In this document: piece after piece, positions 48,789 to 61,768 of the stretch | How positions within the stretch are numbered: position 1 is the stretch's first letter | Layout of the letters: every line of letters starts with the position of its first letter | DNA from: Dentipellis sp. KUC8613 | Taxonomy: Eukaryota; Basidiomycota; Agaricomycetes; Russulales; Hericiaceae | NCBI GenBank assembly: GCA_002286715.1 | Contig: NSJX01000020.1 | Location: forward strand, 195,873-259,872 | DNA length: 64,000 nucleotides | Direction: 5' to 3' | Translations under genes and position numbers: made by a program | Notes under the pieces: model-generated | Database searches by the model: none | Seen by the model: only the letters and a program-made list of their open reading frames with translations | What the model was told of the DNA's origin: nothing

Positions 48789-51095
48789 GTGCGCGCTACC
48801 CTGGAGATCCTGGATCTTCAAAAGCGAGATCGTCGCTGATGCTAAACACGTTCCCCATCTGGTATATTTCCCCCAGCTATACAGTTACGAACAGCTTGTT
48901 CGCGGCATCAATTGCTTGTTGCCGAGGTTTCAATTGACTGGAGAGCCAATCACGCTGGTAAACCCAGCACGCAGGTCACGACTGTGACGTCAGTCGGCAA
49001 TAAAATAATGTCACGCGTTACAGCCTTTTCCTCTCGTCCGGCGATCGTCTGCCAAAATGATCTGGATGTTGTGCCCACACTTGACCCAAGTTTGTAGGTA
49101 GTTCTTCAGACGGGTGCGTTGTGCTCTCTTATCGACACATGCGGTTTCCCAGTTGATTGCTCCACCAAGGGCACGCCATCTATGACGCGAGCACTGTCAG
49201 GTATCGGAGGCCCAGGGTTGGTCCATGGCACCCTAGGCCTGTGCCCATGGCTACGATGCGAGCGTCTGTCCATTCTGAACGGTATTTCGCTGCTTTTTTG
49301 TGTGCTGCGATCCTCTTCGAGGTATTGCCCCGTCCGTTTCTCCACGTCTCAGCACCCTTGATCAGCAATCCGGCCCCACCGGCCTTCCATGAACAAAGAT
49401 CATCATGATTTGTGAGTGCCGACAACTGAGATTGGAAGGCTCAGAGGGGAATGCTTAAGACCGCGTATAGAGTCATCTAACGGGGTGAATCCCTCGGACA
49501 TGTTGATTCTTGCCAACTTTTTCAGTATGACAGTCTGTCGTGAGTTGCTGTCTCCGTGCCCCTACAGAACTCGATCCTCCACCTATCTGAAGACCGCAAA
49601 GACCGGTTTCCCGGAGACAAGAATCTTTGCGATTCCCCAACAGAAAAAGATGGCTGTCGCAACTATCAACCGTCTTGCTATGGCCTTTTTGCCCTCATCC
49701 ACGGATCGCGGGTGTCCAGGCGAGCGTGCGGCTATCGACGTGCGTGGGCCTGCGTCGTGTGCCGATCAGGGCGTACGCAAGTAAATTCCGATTACTCCTC
49801 TAGCCGAGAGCCCTCACTCGGCGACGCCTCCAAAATTCTCAACGCGATCGTCTTTCCATGCTAGAGACGGGTCATCGCAGTCCTGGGGAACAATCGAGCG
49901 CGTACCTGTGGCTGCAGCCGTGCTCCGTACGACTGCCGACCGGTCTCGGGGATTCTTGTCAGGATGGTCATAATTGTAGAACAATTCCAAAGCGTCGTCC
50001 GGGCAAGGGTTTCGGGCCCGTGGCAGTCGATTGATGTCGGTCCAAGCTGAGCATTCAAAATCGCTTCAGGGTTGTTATATGACTCGCAGCCGCAGGGTTG
50101 CTTCACAGGCGTGCACCGCGTGCGTCCTTACGACGGTGAAGACGTTGCATTCAATCACTCCTTCAATCGTGTCATGAGGTCAGGGAGCCCTTCTCTTCAA
50201 GGAAGCGTGAGTTTCGTCATCCACCTACAGTACGTCTCATGTATAGGTCACATTCTTTGCGGAAGGCTACTTTTTTGAAGCATGTCATGGGGGATTCAAT
50301 TGAGTCCCGGTCATCTATCTTTTTCCTTCCTCTCAGGCTCGCGCTGCAGATAATCATATGCCGTTTGCGTTCTTGCATTGGCTCCCACTGTCTCCCTCCA
50401 TACCCATGTGCAAGGCGATGCAGCTCGCGAGGCTTCTCTGCACATGTCCTTCCGGATATTTTGACAAGATCTCGCTGTCCGAGGATAGCGGCCGCGCTCG
50501 CGGACGCGAGACTGCGCACGAAGCTGGTAGAAGAGTGTCAGGGAACAGCCCGCGATATGTCTTGCGAGCATCGGACGCAGTCTCTTCGTGTAAATTTAGA
50601 AGGAGAAAATAATCACGTTTCTTTGAACGTGCCTGCTTTCAAGGTCTATCTATCCGCAAGGTCCAGGACGGAAGCCTTAAAATTGAAGTGCCTGTTGCGG
50701 CGGCCCTGCGGGTTCGCGGCTGTCCAGCTGCTGCGGACGGGTAAGTATGCGACATCACGATATCGATGCCAAACTACTCCACCATCCGAGGCTCGGATTC
50801 GCATCTTGACGACGTCTGGGATAAGGTGTACGGAGTGCTGGAACTAGCATGGGCCAACCGACCAGCCCTTCGTACTTGAGCGTGAGCTTGAACGATGAAG
50901 GAAAGCCTCCGGAATACTTATGTCTGCATGCGGCAGGCAGCTCCCACGCATGTATCAGGCGCATTGCGACTGTGCTCAGGCTGCAGGTGCTATAGCACAA
51001 CGGCAGCAGCCCTCTACCCTCTATCTCTATTCTTCATATCCGCGTTAGCATCGTACACGAAGGGCCAATTAACACCCTGATAGACATATGCGAAG
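48789..51095. other. 2.3 kb without a recognised gene
   Basis: Many frames of 60-200 codons compete on both strands (for example plus 50239-50847, minus 50217-50519). A minus-strand segment around 49,600-49,760 reads ARRLIVATAIFFCWGIAKIL, which looks like a membrane helix, and another near 49,440-49,540 reads MSEGFTPLDDSIRGLKHSPL, but I cannot join them into a gene. The last bases should contain the MON2 promoter. Confidence 0.4.
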
Positions 51096-54000
51096 ATGAG
51101 CTCTCTCGCGTTTCTCGTCACTGAGCTGCAGGTGCGTTCGCTTGCCCAACATCGTTGCAAGCACGTGGGATTCACGATCGTACATTGCACGCGCTTGGGA
51201 TAGGCACTGGCGAGCGAGACACGAAGGAAGCATCCAGAAGTACGCGAGGTGCGTCGTGTTGCAATATGTAGTGGTGGAAATGCCCAGCCAACATCTGTAT
51301 CAGGCGGCGGAGAAGTCGATTGCGATCCTCAAGGCGTCGCCGGAGCAGGCGACTGTGAATTTGGCTTCAGGTATGTGTTAGTCGAGTCTGGAAGCCTTTG
51401 ATCTCGGCTATGAAGGAGTAGCGGGGCTCAGGACGGGCAGCGAAGCCGTGGATGGGACCCCCCTAACATCCGCTGTCTGTTCGCTCTTCATAACGAAAGC
51501 CTCACATGTATGCGCAGTCTCAGGCCAGGCGCATATACTTGGTTTGCAGATCGTTCCTTGCATCAGGCATTCGGTGGCTCAGTTCGCTAGTCGAACTTGG
51601 GGTGTTGCCTTGAGACACGCCCTCGAACTTGCAGTCACTAAAGTCCTGCCTTTCCGACAGATGGTCCCCATTCCAGCGACCTCCTTCGCCCCGTCTTCAT
51701 GGGATGCGCGACCAAAAACGCAAAGGTGGTCGGCATATCTCTCGGCTCACTGCAGCGTCTCATCGCCCTCAAAGCCGTTCCCCTTTCTGCCGTTCCGATA
51801 ATCGTGAATACAATGAACGACTGCATGAGCCAGGGCGTCGACATCCAGCTCAAGATTCTGCAGACATTGCTGTCTCTCATCACAAACTTCCCACCTATCC
51901 ACGGCCGGCTGCTTGGAGATGTACGCGTTCATCATAGAGTCCGTTCGTTAGCGAGACACTGACGCGTCCAAGGCTCTTCTACTCTGTTTTAGGTTGCACG
52001 AGTCGCGTATAGCGGTCGTCTCTTCCACAGCCGCAGCAACTCTACGTCAGCTCGTGATGTTCGTCGTGGACAAAGTGGTGGACGAAGACCGCCGCGACAA
52101 CCTCCCGCAGGACGAGCTTTCCGATACGCAACTACCGGATGGCACTACAGCGCCCCTTGGCCCGTCGGCTCGCGATGCGTTCTCCATATTTGAGGATCTC
52201 TGTTTACTGGCCAACGGCGAAAAGCCACATTTCCTCAAGCTCGAGTTCCTGCATAAGACTTTCGCGCTGGAGCTCATCGAGAGCGTGCTCACAAACTACC
52301 ACGATCTATTTCGGAAACACCCCGAGCTTCTCTTGCTCCTTAGACACCACCTCTGTCCCATGCTGCACAAGTCGCTCTCGGATCGCCCGGTATTTCCGCT
52401 GACGCTGCGTTCGACGCGGGTGGTATATCTGCTGCTGAAGCAATTCGCGACGGAGCTGGTGACGGAGGCGGAGGTGTTTTTGATGTTGTTGATCCGGCTT
52501 ATCGGAGGCGAAGTCGATGCTGCGGCGGGCGGGCATGCGGACCATCCGCATTCGAGGCCGCATTGGATGAGGGTGCTGGCGATGGAGATCATCCGTGGGT
52601 GCGTAGATCACATTATACCGCTGCATATGCTTGTTTGCTCACGCTTCCTATAGCTTGTGCAGTGACGCAGAGTTCATCCGCGACATCTGGCAGCGGTACG
52701 ACGCACATAACACCGCTGAATCGGGTTCTCAGGTCTTCGTCGCGCTCATCACTGCTCTCAAGCGTCTCCTCACCGAGAAACCGGCTGTTCTTGGGGTCAG
52801 TCAGCAGATGTTCGGCGTCGGCGTGCATGCGCACGGCCCTGATAGCCCAGCGAGCTCGGTATATGGGCTTGACGTTGGAGGAGTGGCGGGCATGGTTGCC
52901 ACCGCCGCCAGTGCGACCGTGTCGAATGTCGTGGGTATGATGGGATCTGAAGCTGGATTGAGTTTGGCAGGGTCGTCGATGCGTGTGCAATGGTGAGTGA
53001 TTTTTTTCTTCCTGGGACAGAGGGCGATACTCAGCGCTGTGTAGCATTGACCAGCTTGATAAAGCTGATGCTCCACCTATTCCCGAAGCATACATCTACC
53101 TCCTCGGCGTTCAGTGTATCGTCTCCCTTTGTGAGGGCTTCGCTGCATACACAGCGCCGATCTACACGACGATCATGGTGCAGAAGCCCCGCGCAGCAGG
53201 CGACGCCGCGGTCCGCGCCCCACCCGCACTCGATCCTTCAACGCTCCCTGAAACAGAACCACACCGAGCCGGTCTGGAAGCTGTTCGTGGGATGCTCGGT
53301 GCCGGATGGCCCGCCCTGCTCGCCGCACTGTCCTTCCTCATCTCGACGAACCTCTCAGACGAGCTCTTCGTCGACGTGCTCGCGGCGCACCAGGCCCTCA
53401 CGAACGTCGCGGGCATGCTCGCCCTCACCACCCCGCGCGACGCATTCCTCACCGCCCTCGCCAAATCCGCGATCCCCGCACGCGTCGTCGCCGCGCTCGA
53501 AGGGTACCCGGGCGGCGCGGGCGAGCCCCCGACACCGCGCACCGCGACATCGTTCACGGAGAACTTCGGGCTCGCGCAGCAGGGCGGACAGACGCCCGGG
53601 CTGTCCGAGCGGAACATGGCGTGCCTGAAGGTGCTGGTGAACAGCGCGCTCTTCCTCGCGGGCAGCCTGGGCGAGAGCTGGTTCGACGTGCTGGAGGCGC
53701 TGCAGAATGCGGACTACGTGCTCACGAGCAAGGGCCAGCGTCCTGCGGGCGCGGGCAGCAAGCGCGCGTCGATGGCGCTACCTGCGCCCGCGCAGCCGAG
53801 GCATCCGCTGCTGAGCGATCTGGATGCGGAGAGCGTGCAGCATGCGATGCAGCGGCTGTTTGACGCGTCGAAGAGCTTGGAGGATAGCGCGTTCAGGGAT
53901 TTCGTGGGCGCGCTGTGCAAGTTGAGTGCGGAGATGGTGGGGATGCAGGCGGCGGAGGCGGGGAGCCACGGGCAGAGCTTGGACGTGGATGTGGGAGACG

Positions 54001-57000
54001 ACGTTTCGGGGACGGGAAGCGTGACGAGCTTGAGCTCGATGCTGACGCCGAGGCATGAGTCGGCGAGTCGGAGGAGGGTCAGTGGAATTCACCTTCCTCG
54101 CACGTTGGTAAGTACGCCATTCTCAGCATGGGTCTTTCGTTACTGCATGCTGATAAAGTAGGATAGCGTTCAGGAGACTTCGGCATCCACAAAATTGGAG
54201 GCGTCGCCATTGTGAACATTCATAGATTGATCTATCGGTCGCCCGACATCGCGTGGAACGCTATCACGTCGCACCTCTTGTCCGTCATCCGCCTGTGGAC
54301 CGCCCCGCAGCCCATCAAAATGCAAGCTGCTCAAACACTCGATGAGATCCTCCTCGTGATACCTCGCAATCTCAGCTCGGCAGGAGACAGTCTCGCCCCC
54401 ATTCAAAGCCGGATGCTCGACGTCCTTTCGCAACAGATCATGCTCGATGCTTCGGGGTCCAGCGCGAGCATCGAGCTGCGCCGCATGGGACTTGAGACGC
54501 TTCACCAGATTCTACAAGGATGGGGCCACACCCTTGTCGTGGGGTGGGAAACAATATTCGAGATGCTCAGCAGCGTCTGTAAACCCGCCGAGCTCCCGTC
54601 TGCCCTGGTCAGTGAGCCCCCGACACCCGCTGCATCGCCTTTGAAAACGAAACCTATTCCACTTGGGCTGGGATATGTCAACGAGAAGGGCTACACGACG
54701 CTCATCAAAATTGCCTTTCAATCTATGACCCTCGTTTGTGACGCGCTCTCCTCTCTCTCTCCAGAGCATCTGCGCATGTGCATTAGCACTCTCGGGCATT
54801 TTGGACGACAAGCGGATACGAATATCGCGCTTACGGCTGCTGAGAGTCTCTTCTGGAGCGTCTCCGACTCGATACAAGCGAAACGGAAGGATGCGGAGAA
54901 GGAGCCGGAGTACAGCGAGCTGTGGATGTTCTTGCTGCTCGAGATCCTGCGTTTGTGCACCGACGGCCGTCCTGAGGTCCGCATGGGGGCAATCCAGACA
55001 CTGTTCCGTACTCTGCAACTATATGGCGAGACACTCAGCCTGGACACCTGGGACGAATGCATCTGGAAGGTCGCGTTTCCGCTCCTCGAAGCGCTCGCGC
55101 AGGCTGCACGGCAGCATCCCTCATCGGCCGACCTCGTGCCCGCAACACAGTCCTGGGACGAGTCAAGGGTGGTCGCGCTACAGTCCGTCGGGTCCATCTT
55201 CACGGACTTCCTTGTGTCGAAGATCATGCGTCTGGCCACGTTTTCCCGCGCCTGGGACGTGTTCGTCACCCACGTCCGCGATACGTTCATCATGGACAGC
55301 CGGTCTGTCAGTGCACCTGCTTTGCGATGTCTCGACAAAGCACTACGTGCACTGAAAGCAGGATTGGGAGAAGCCGAGCTGAAGGAGAAGACGATGGAAG
55401 CGGCGGAGAGGGCGTGGTTAGTATGTGACGAGATGGGAGAGGTGGTGGTGCAGAGTGCTAGTGTGTCGGCAGCGAAGAGCCAGGGTGCGCCGCCGTTCAC
55501 GCAGGAGAGTCTGATGGCATACGTAGACGTGGTTCAATCCACGAGGAGCCTCAGTCGGTCGCTGAGCGGGACGGAATGGGATCTAGAGCGGATCACGAGG
55601 CTCATGGTCATCTTGAAAGGTGAGCGTGCATACGTCGTTGGGGCTGTTGAACGCGCTAATACAGTTCATGTCAGGGACACTGACTTACTCTCATTCTCCG
55701 GACTACCGACCAGACATCGACACTCTTAGTCCCGTCCAGGTGACTCTCTTTATAATTTCCGCACAGAATAATAATAACCCGACACCTACAGACAGTCGTG
55801 ATAGATGCAGTAAACGGTATTGCGCTCGAGGCGCCAGGCGTCCCGTCCCTCATTCTGAAAGAACTCTCCGAATACACCCACCTCTGCTTCTCCTCCAATT
55901 CATCCGCACTAGACCCCTCGCCGCCGCTTCCGTTGTCAGTCTCCACTTCGGCTGCCAGTGGGTCACGAAATCCTCCACCGCGGCGCGTCACATACATCGC
56001 CCTGACTAAGAAATGCATGCCGATGCTCGTTGATCTGTTCCTGCAGTTTAAAGACCGCGGAGAGATCTACGCCAATGGCACACTGGAGGCCGTACTTTGG
56101 GCATACGCGATTCCGATGAAGCTCAAGTACGATTGTCCGCCCGCGTCCAAGTTTGGGAAGGATCCACCACTTTGGAAGTCTGCCACGACGAATTTCTTGA
56201 AGATCGTCAATCAGATTGCACCTCAATTAGCCAAACTTCGCCAAGGTTTGTACCGTTACGTGGATCTTGTCACTGTGCTCAAGCCGCATTGATAGATATA
56301 CCCGACGAACGCGTGGAAGGTATCTGGCGGCAGACGGTCGATGTTTTCCGTGGCGCGATCTTAGCAGACTGGTTAGTATTCACCTCAATTTTGTGTCACA
56401 ACTGTGTATTGACCACACAATAGTGCCGCTGCAGATAGCCAACCCTTTGATATCCAAGAGGCAGAGGAGGACTTCGACCTGTCACTCATTGCATCCTTGG
56501 AGGTCGACGTCGTGCCCCATCTCGGTGACCCCCGCATCTCAGACTATGTGATCATCCAGCTGGCGAAGATCCTACAACAGGGGAGTCATCTACGTGAGCA
56601 GGAACCAGATGACGACTACCTTTACACTCCCAACACGTCGGCGAAGACATCAGTTGACTCAAAGGGCAAGTCTTGGGTAAATGGGGCTCCGGGGAAGCTT
56701 GATGCAGGAAGCACAGAACCGGGTACACCCATTTCAAGGGAGCGATTTTCGTACTGGTGCTTTGATCTACTGTTCCTGATCTGCTCCGATGCTTCGACAA
56801 GTGTGTCAATTTAACTTGCTAACTTGTTTGACTGCTGATTCCTGTTAAAGATTACCAGGCGTCCCGCAAGCGTGTTGCAGCATTGAGTATTTCATTGCTG
56901 CTGAGCCGATGTCGATCGACACTAGCCCGGTATGTTGCCGATGAGAGTCTGCGAGGCAATCTTCCCTTCCCAAGGTGAGTCATATATCTACTGGTCTTTG

Positions 57001-57516
57001 AATGATATCTCAAGGTTTCACAGAGTACGTGAAGAAGAATTGGTCTATGTTCTGCACAAACTTCGGGAATTGAAACTTTGGCCGGGATCACTGTGGGCAG
57101 CTCTCTCTGATGATCCATCTAGATACTCACTGCAGCAACCATGTATGTCTCCCATTACTCCACTCTGATTGCAAATTTAACCAACTATTGCAACCATAGA
57201 TACCTTGTTGTCGTCACAGGAGCTCATTGCAGACACTGTGAAGCGATCATCAAGAGCACATCTTTTTCACCTGTATATCATTATCTGTGAGATTGCATCT
57301 GTGTCACACAAGGCACCTTCAGCATGGATTATCCTAAATGATGTACACCCTCCGCTATCAATGCCTGGCAGCAGCACTGATTCCAGTCATCTTTGTACAA
57401 AGAGCCAAGTTGTGCAGCAGAGATTAGGATCCAATGAACTTCTGAAGATGAATGCACAGCTGCTGGCTTTGGACTGTCTCAAAGAAATTGGGAAGGAGAT
57501 GGGTATTCCAGTATGA
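51096..57516 (+). CDS. MON2: Mon2 (Sec7/BIG-related endosome-Golgi trafficking protein)
   Basis: Large peripheral Golgi/endosome protein related to Sec7 ARF exchange factors but lacking the Sec7 domain; it acts with Dop1 and flippases in endosome-to-Golgi transport (family knowledge). ATG at 51096 gives MSSLAFLVTELQ, then ALASETRRKHPEVRE and AAEKSIAILKASPEQATVNL, the N-terminal DCB region. The HUS-like region follows (DAFSIFEDLCLLANGEKPHF, LELIESVLTNYHDLFRKHPE). Later exons include GGVAIVNIHRLIYRSPDIAW, SELWMFLLLEILRLCTDGRP and the C-terminal Mon2 region ALTKKCMPMLVDLFLQFKDR. It ends KEIGKEMGIPV at 57516. About 15 short introns; roughly 1,800 residues. The last ~580 bases are unusually poor in CpG compared with the rest of the gene. 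Confidence 0.9.
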
Positions 57517-57840
57517 TCATTTGTCATTTCTGATATTGACATTGTATGCTCCTGAAGCTTGTATCCAATTCAGACAATTCTGTGCATGGTCATAATTAGT
57601 TCACTTGATGTGCCTCTAAAGTGATTCTATAGAAACCAGTAATTGTGATCATTTTGAACTTTCAACTCATGTAGTACAATCTTATAACCACCTATGACAA
57701 GAGTACTAGTATATCTAACATTGTAGGCATGAGAACAATCAAATAGTCACTAAAGGGTAAAAGGATCAGCAAAATGAGTTGATATCATCAACTGCAACTA
57801 ACTTACATTGTTGATCAGATATCAATATAATTTTGCTTTC
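57517..57840. other. Convergent AT-rich 3' intergenic region
   Basis: Contains the 3' flanks of MON2 (+) and the NLR (-). It is AT-rich and nearly without CpG, part of the larger block described in the findings. No gene seen. Confidence 0.6.
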
Positions 57841-59106
57841 TTATAATTTAGCACCATGGCTTTTCAGAACTGCCTTAATCTTCCAATGCATATGAGAAGA
57901 TGCAGCAATCAGTGCAGTCCCATAGTTCCTAGAGTGTGCATTGACATCAGCATTTTTCTCAAGTAGTAGCTGTGCTAGCTTCAGATGCCCTTCAGAAGAT
58001 GCAGCTATCAGTGCTGTTCCATAATGTCCAGCCTGTGCATTAACATCAGCATTCTTGTCAAGAAGAAGTTGTGCTATCTCCAGATGCCCTCTAAGAGATG
58101 CAGCTATCAGTGCTGTTCCATAATATCCAGCCTGTGTATTGACATCAGCATTCTTGTCAAGAAGAAGCTGTGCTATCTTCAGATGCCTTCTTTCAGATGC
58201 AGCTATCAGTGCTGTTCCATAACGTCCAGCCTGTGCATTAACATCTGCTTTCTTGTCCAGAAGAAGTTGTGCTATCTCCAGATGCCCTCTAAGAGATGCA
58301 GCTATCAGTGCTGTCCCATGTTTTTTGGGCTGTACATTGACATCAGCATTTGTCTCAAGAAGAAGCTGTACTATCTTTAGATGCCCTTTAAAAGATGCAG
58401 CAATCAGTGCAGTCACACGGTCCCTAGGCTGTGCATTGACATCAGCATTCTTGTCAAGAAGAAGCTGTACTATCTCCAGATGTCCTTCAGAAGATGCAGC
58501 TATCAGTGCTGTTCCATGATGTGTAACCAGTGCATTGACATCAGCATTGTTGTCAAGAAGAAGCTGTGCTATCTCCAGATGCCCTTCAGATGATGCAACA
58601 ATCAGTGCTGTTCCATAACGTGCAGCCTGTGGATTGACATCAGCATTTTTCTCAAGTAGAAGCTGTGCTATCTCCAGATGCCCTTTAAGAGATGCAGCAA
58701 TCAGTGCTGTTCCATAATGTCCAACCTGTGCATTGACATTAACATTCTTCTCAAGAAGAAGCTGTGCTATCTTCAGATGCCCTTCAAGAGATGCAGCAAT
58801 CAGTGCTGTTCCATAGCATTCAGCCTGTGCATTGACATCAGCATTCTTGTCAAGAAGAAGCTGTGCTATCTTCAGATGCCCTCTAAGAGATGCAGCTATC
58901 AATGCTGTTCCATAATGTCCAGCCTGTGAATTGACATTAGCATTCTTCTCAAGAAGAAGCTGTGCTATATTCAGATACCCTTCAAGAGATGCAGCAATCA
59001 GTGCTGTTCCATAATGTCCAGCCTGTGCATTGACATTAATATTCTTCTCAAGAAGAAGCTGTGCTATCTCCAGATACCCTTCAGAAATTGCAGCAATTGA
59101 TGCTGT
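57841..59106 (-). repeat. Ankyrin-coding tandem repeats, 99-base unit, 12 copies plus a partial
   Basis: Part of the NLR gene. Each unit encodes 33 residues on the pattern TALIAASxxGHLxIAQLLL then xKNADVNAQAxxYG. Twelve full units run from the first, degenerate TASIAAISEGYLEIA repeat to SEGHLKLAQ, then a 25-residue terminal partial. Copies are very similar at DNA level; differences concentrate at positions 8-10 and 29-33 of the unit, the ankyrin loop and finger surface. Confidence 0.9.
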
Positions 59107-61768
59107 AGTGTTACAATAAGTCAAATTTAGCTCTTTTAAGACAAATTTCTCTGCCAAATTTAAATGCCTCAGAACTAGTGCAATAATTAAAGCTTTATTT
59201 TGAACCATAGAGTCAATAGAACTGATGGTTCCCCATACATATCCTGCTTTCTCTAGACTCTGAAATACATCATCTCTTCCAATATAAGTAATAGCAAGAA
59301 AGGGATGATCTGGTTCAAAGTGGCAGTGAGCTGTTGCTGCATAGTGTACAGTCTGGTAGTAATCTGATTCAAAGAATCTGATGAGATTTTCTGATTGATA
59401 GATAGATAATTGTGCTTTTTGTAAATGTCTGATCAAAGATTTTTTTACATACTTCACCAATATTTCAGTCTCTGATGTTTGCATCACAAGAGACTGTAGA
59501 CATATTTCAGCAATAACAGTATGAGCTAACTGGGCATTAATGTAACAAAGCTTCATTGGTCCTTCTTGAATTCTGCAAGATGTGATGTATTCTTTCACAG
59601 AAAAATGACAAAACTGTATTTTGTTATTCTCATCTGTTATGTAGATGAGACTGGAGCACATCTCCAGCAAACTTGAGGTGTGCAAGAATACTGGTGCACC
59701 ATTGTCATAGTAGACTCTGAATGCTGCCTGAAGCTCACATTCTGTGATTGGCTGCTCCACAAAAGCAATCCACTGGAATATGAAGAGTATTTCTTTGGCA
59801 TGTTTAGCAGCTGCATTTTTGAGAATCCTGTCATAGGTTGCATCCAATGTTTCTGGCAACTCATTCAAGGTCTGTCTCAAACTACCAGGTGTTTTGCATT
59901 TCTGCAGTTCCTTCAGCTGACATTCTACCCAGAGAAACCTACACCTCTTTCAACATATGGAACCAAGCAGCAAAATTTGTTAACTTACATTCCATGTCCA
60001 CCCTTCAGCAAAGCATCATAGATCTCATCCTTGAGATTTGGCACCATCAGAGTGCTGAAGAAATTCTTCTCTCTGAGTATAGTTGATAGATATTGAGCAA
60101 CATCAGAATCTATCTTTGAGATAGTCAGATCAACCTTAAAAGGCCTCTTTGTATCAAACCACTGTTGAATATCAATCTCTTTGCGACTAGTGGCAAGAAA
60201 ATGTATGTCATGCTTTGATAGCATGTTATTCAAGAACTGAAAGAGCCTATCTTCTCTTTCTTCTTTGAGACATTCATCAAGAGCATCAAGCACCAGGTAG
60301 ACAGCATCAAAATAAGTCAAGATATCTCCAAGAGCATTCTGCATAGTAATTAAGCTAGGTTGATTGCAACCATTGTTATGCTCTTCAAAAAGCTTTTTCA
60401 GCACAGAAAATGCCCCAGAGCTTTGAGCAGCAAATTGTACAAGCAAAGATCCAAGCATATTTCGAAACTTCTGTTTTGATTGGTCATTGAAGTTGAAGTA
60501 GAAAAAGGCCACTGCACAAGTTTTGGTCCTGTACTCTTTCAACAAGGTCTGAATGATTGTTGAGCTAATATTGGTTCAGTGTCAAGAAGAGTGGAGATTA
60601 AATGGAGACAATACCATAAAACTGTTTTGCCATTTCCAGCTGAAGTTTACTTGTAAGAACAAAACTAAGATAACATAATGTTTAGTGCTCACGTATTCCA
60701 TGTATCCACATTGAAGAAGAACCATCATGCATTATCCAGCTCTTGAACCTCTGGTCTTCAAAGATCCATTGGCCAGACTCCTTGTTGTACTGCTTCTTCT
60801 CCATGGCTGAATTGTGATTAACCCATGGATCTGGGGCAGAAAGCCACCTAGTGACACCTTCATCCACTCCATAGGGTAGAAAAATAAGTTGAAGATTGCA
60901 TTCAAGCAAATCAGAAAGCATACCTTGTACTTGCTCAACTTTCTCAATGTTCCTGTGAGTTTCTTTTACCAATGAATAAACATGTGCTTGCACTGCCAGA
61001 CTCTCTTCTGTAGCCAATGCATCAAATCTCTCCAGAGCATCATGGATATTATCCTTCCTTGTGATCAAACCACAAAGAAATTGCTCTATACACATGATTG
61101 GATTAACAAGTGATGGCACCCCATCAGTGGATGACATACTGGTTCGACCCCTCTGCATATCTTCAGTGACCAGCCCGAGGACATAAAGGAACTGTGCAAG
61201 CATCTTCACCATCACCCCTTTCAAGGCAGGAGAGACAGTGTTGGAATGAAGGTAGTCAGGAAAGCGGTCAAGAGAGCTCTTGATGTGCTCGAATATATCG
61301 ATGATTGTATCATAGCGCTCGCTAACGTGGTGGGCAGTCTGCAGGATAAAATCTCAACACTCAACGGTCGAAGAGTCGATGACAGCAGATCCAGACAACG
61401 TACGTTGAGAAGTAGCTTTACAGCAACAAATACAGCCTTGCCGGGCTCAAACACCTACAACAGCATCTCGTTAGTCTTACCTCCTAGTGACTTTCGAATC
61501 AACGCACCGTCCCCACGGCCTCTCCTGCGACTTCCGCGAACCGCCACACAACGTCGAGGACAGGCTTCAAGACGGACCTCATCTTCTGCCCCTTGTCTCT
61601 ATACTCCTCAAACTTCTGCTGCTCGCCATTGACGAGATCGAGAAGTCCGTCAACGCTATCAACGCCTTGGAGAGCGCTCGAGGCCTTCCTGATTTTCTTC
61701 TTTTTCGCATCGGCTTCATAACGCTTGATCGCCTCGCTCCAGATCTTGACAAGCTGGTCGTCAGCCAT
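57841..61768 (-). CDS. Fungal NLR: Goodbye - NACHT - ankyrin repeats
   Basis: STAND/NLR-type NTPase, the class that includes fungal heterokaryon-incompatibility sensors. ATG at 61768 gives MADDQLVKIWSEAIKRYEAD. With two introns removed the N-terminus has the Goodbye-domain pattern: VFEPGKAVFVAVKLLLN, then TAHHVSERYDTIIDIFEHIK and MVKMLAQFLYVLGLVTEDM. A linker ends MWIHGI; a 25-base exon (60615-60639) completes the P-loop GIPGNGKTVL. The NACHT continues CAVAFFYFNFNDQSKQKFRN, Walker B region VYLVLDALDECLKEE, and LATSRKEIDIQQWF. A winged-helix-like part (QPITECELQAAFRV, FCHFSVKEYI) precedes 12 ankyrin repeats and a partial. No stop codons or frame breaks. About 1,190 residues. The ligand is unknown. 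Confidence 0.88.

Noticed and set aside
53306..53863. Plus-strand frame of 185 codons
   Set aside because: Arg-rich, GC-driven shadow of a MON2 exon.
54718..55500. Minus-strand frame of 260 codons
   Set aside because: Antisense shadow of a long MON2 exon; Ser-rich composition and no conserved motif.
57841..59106. CRISPR-like regular repeats
   Set aside because: The 99-base periodicity is coding: every unit is a 33-residue ankyrin repeat in one open frame, in a eukaryotic gene.
57841..61768. Horizontal transfer of the NLR because of its different base composition
   Set aside because: The unusual composition also covers the 3' end of MON2 and stops before the NLR 5' end, so a local mutational process explains it better.
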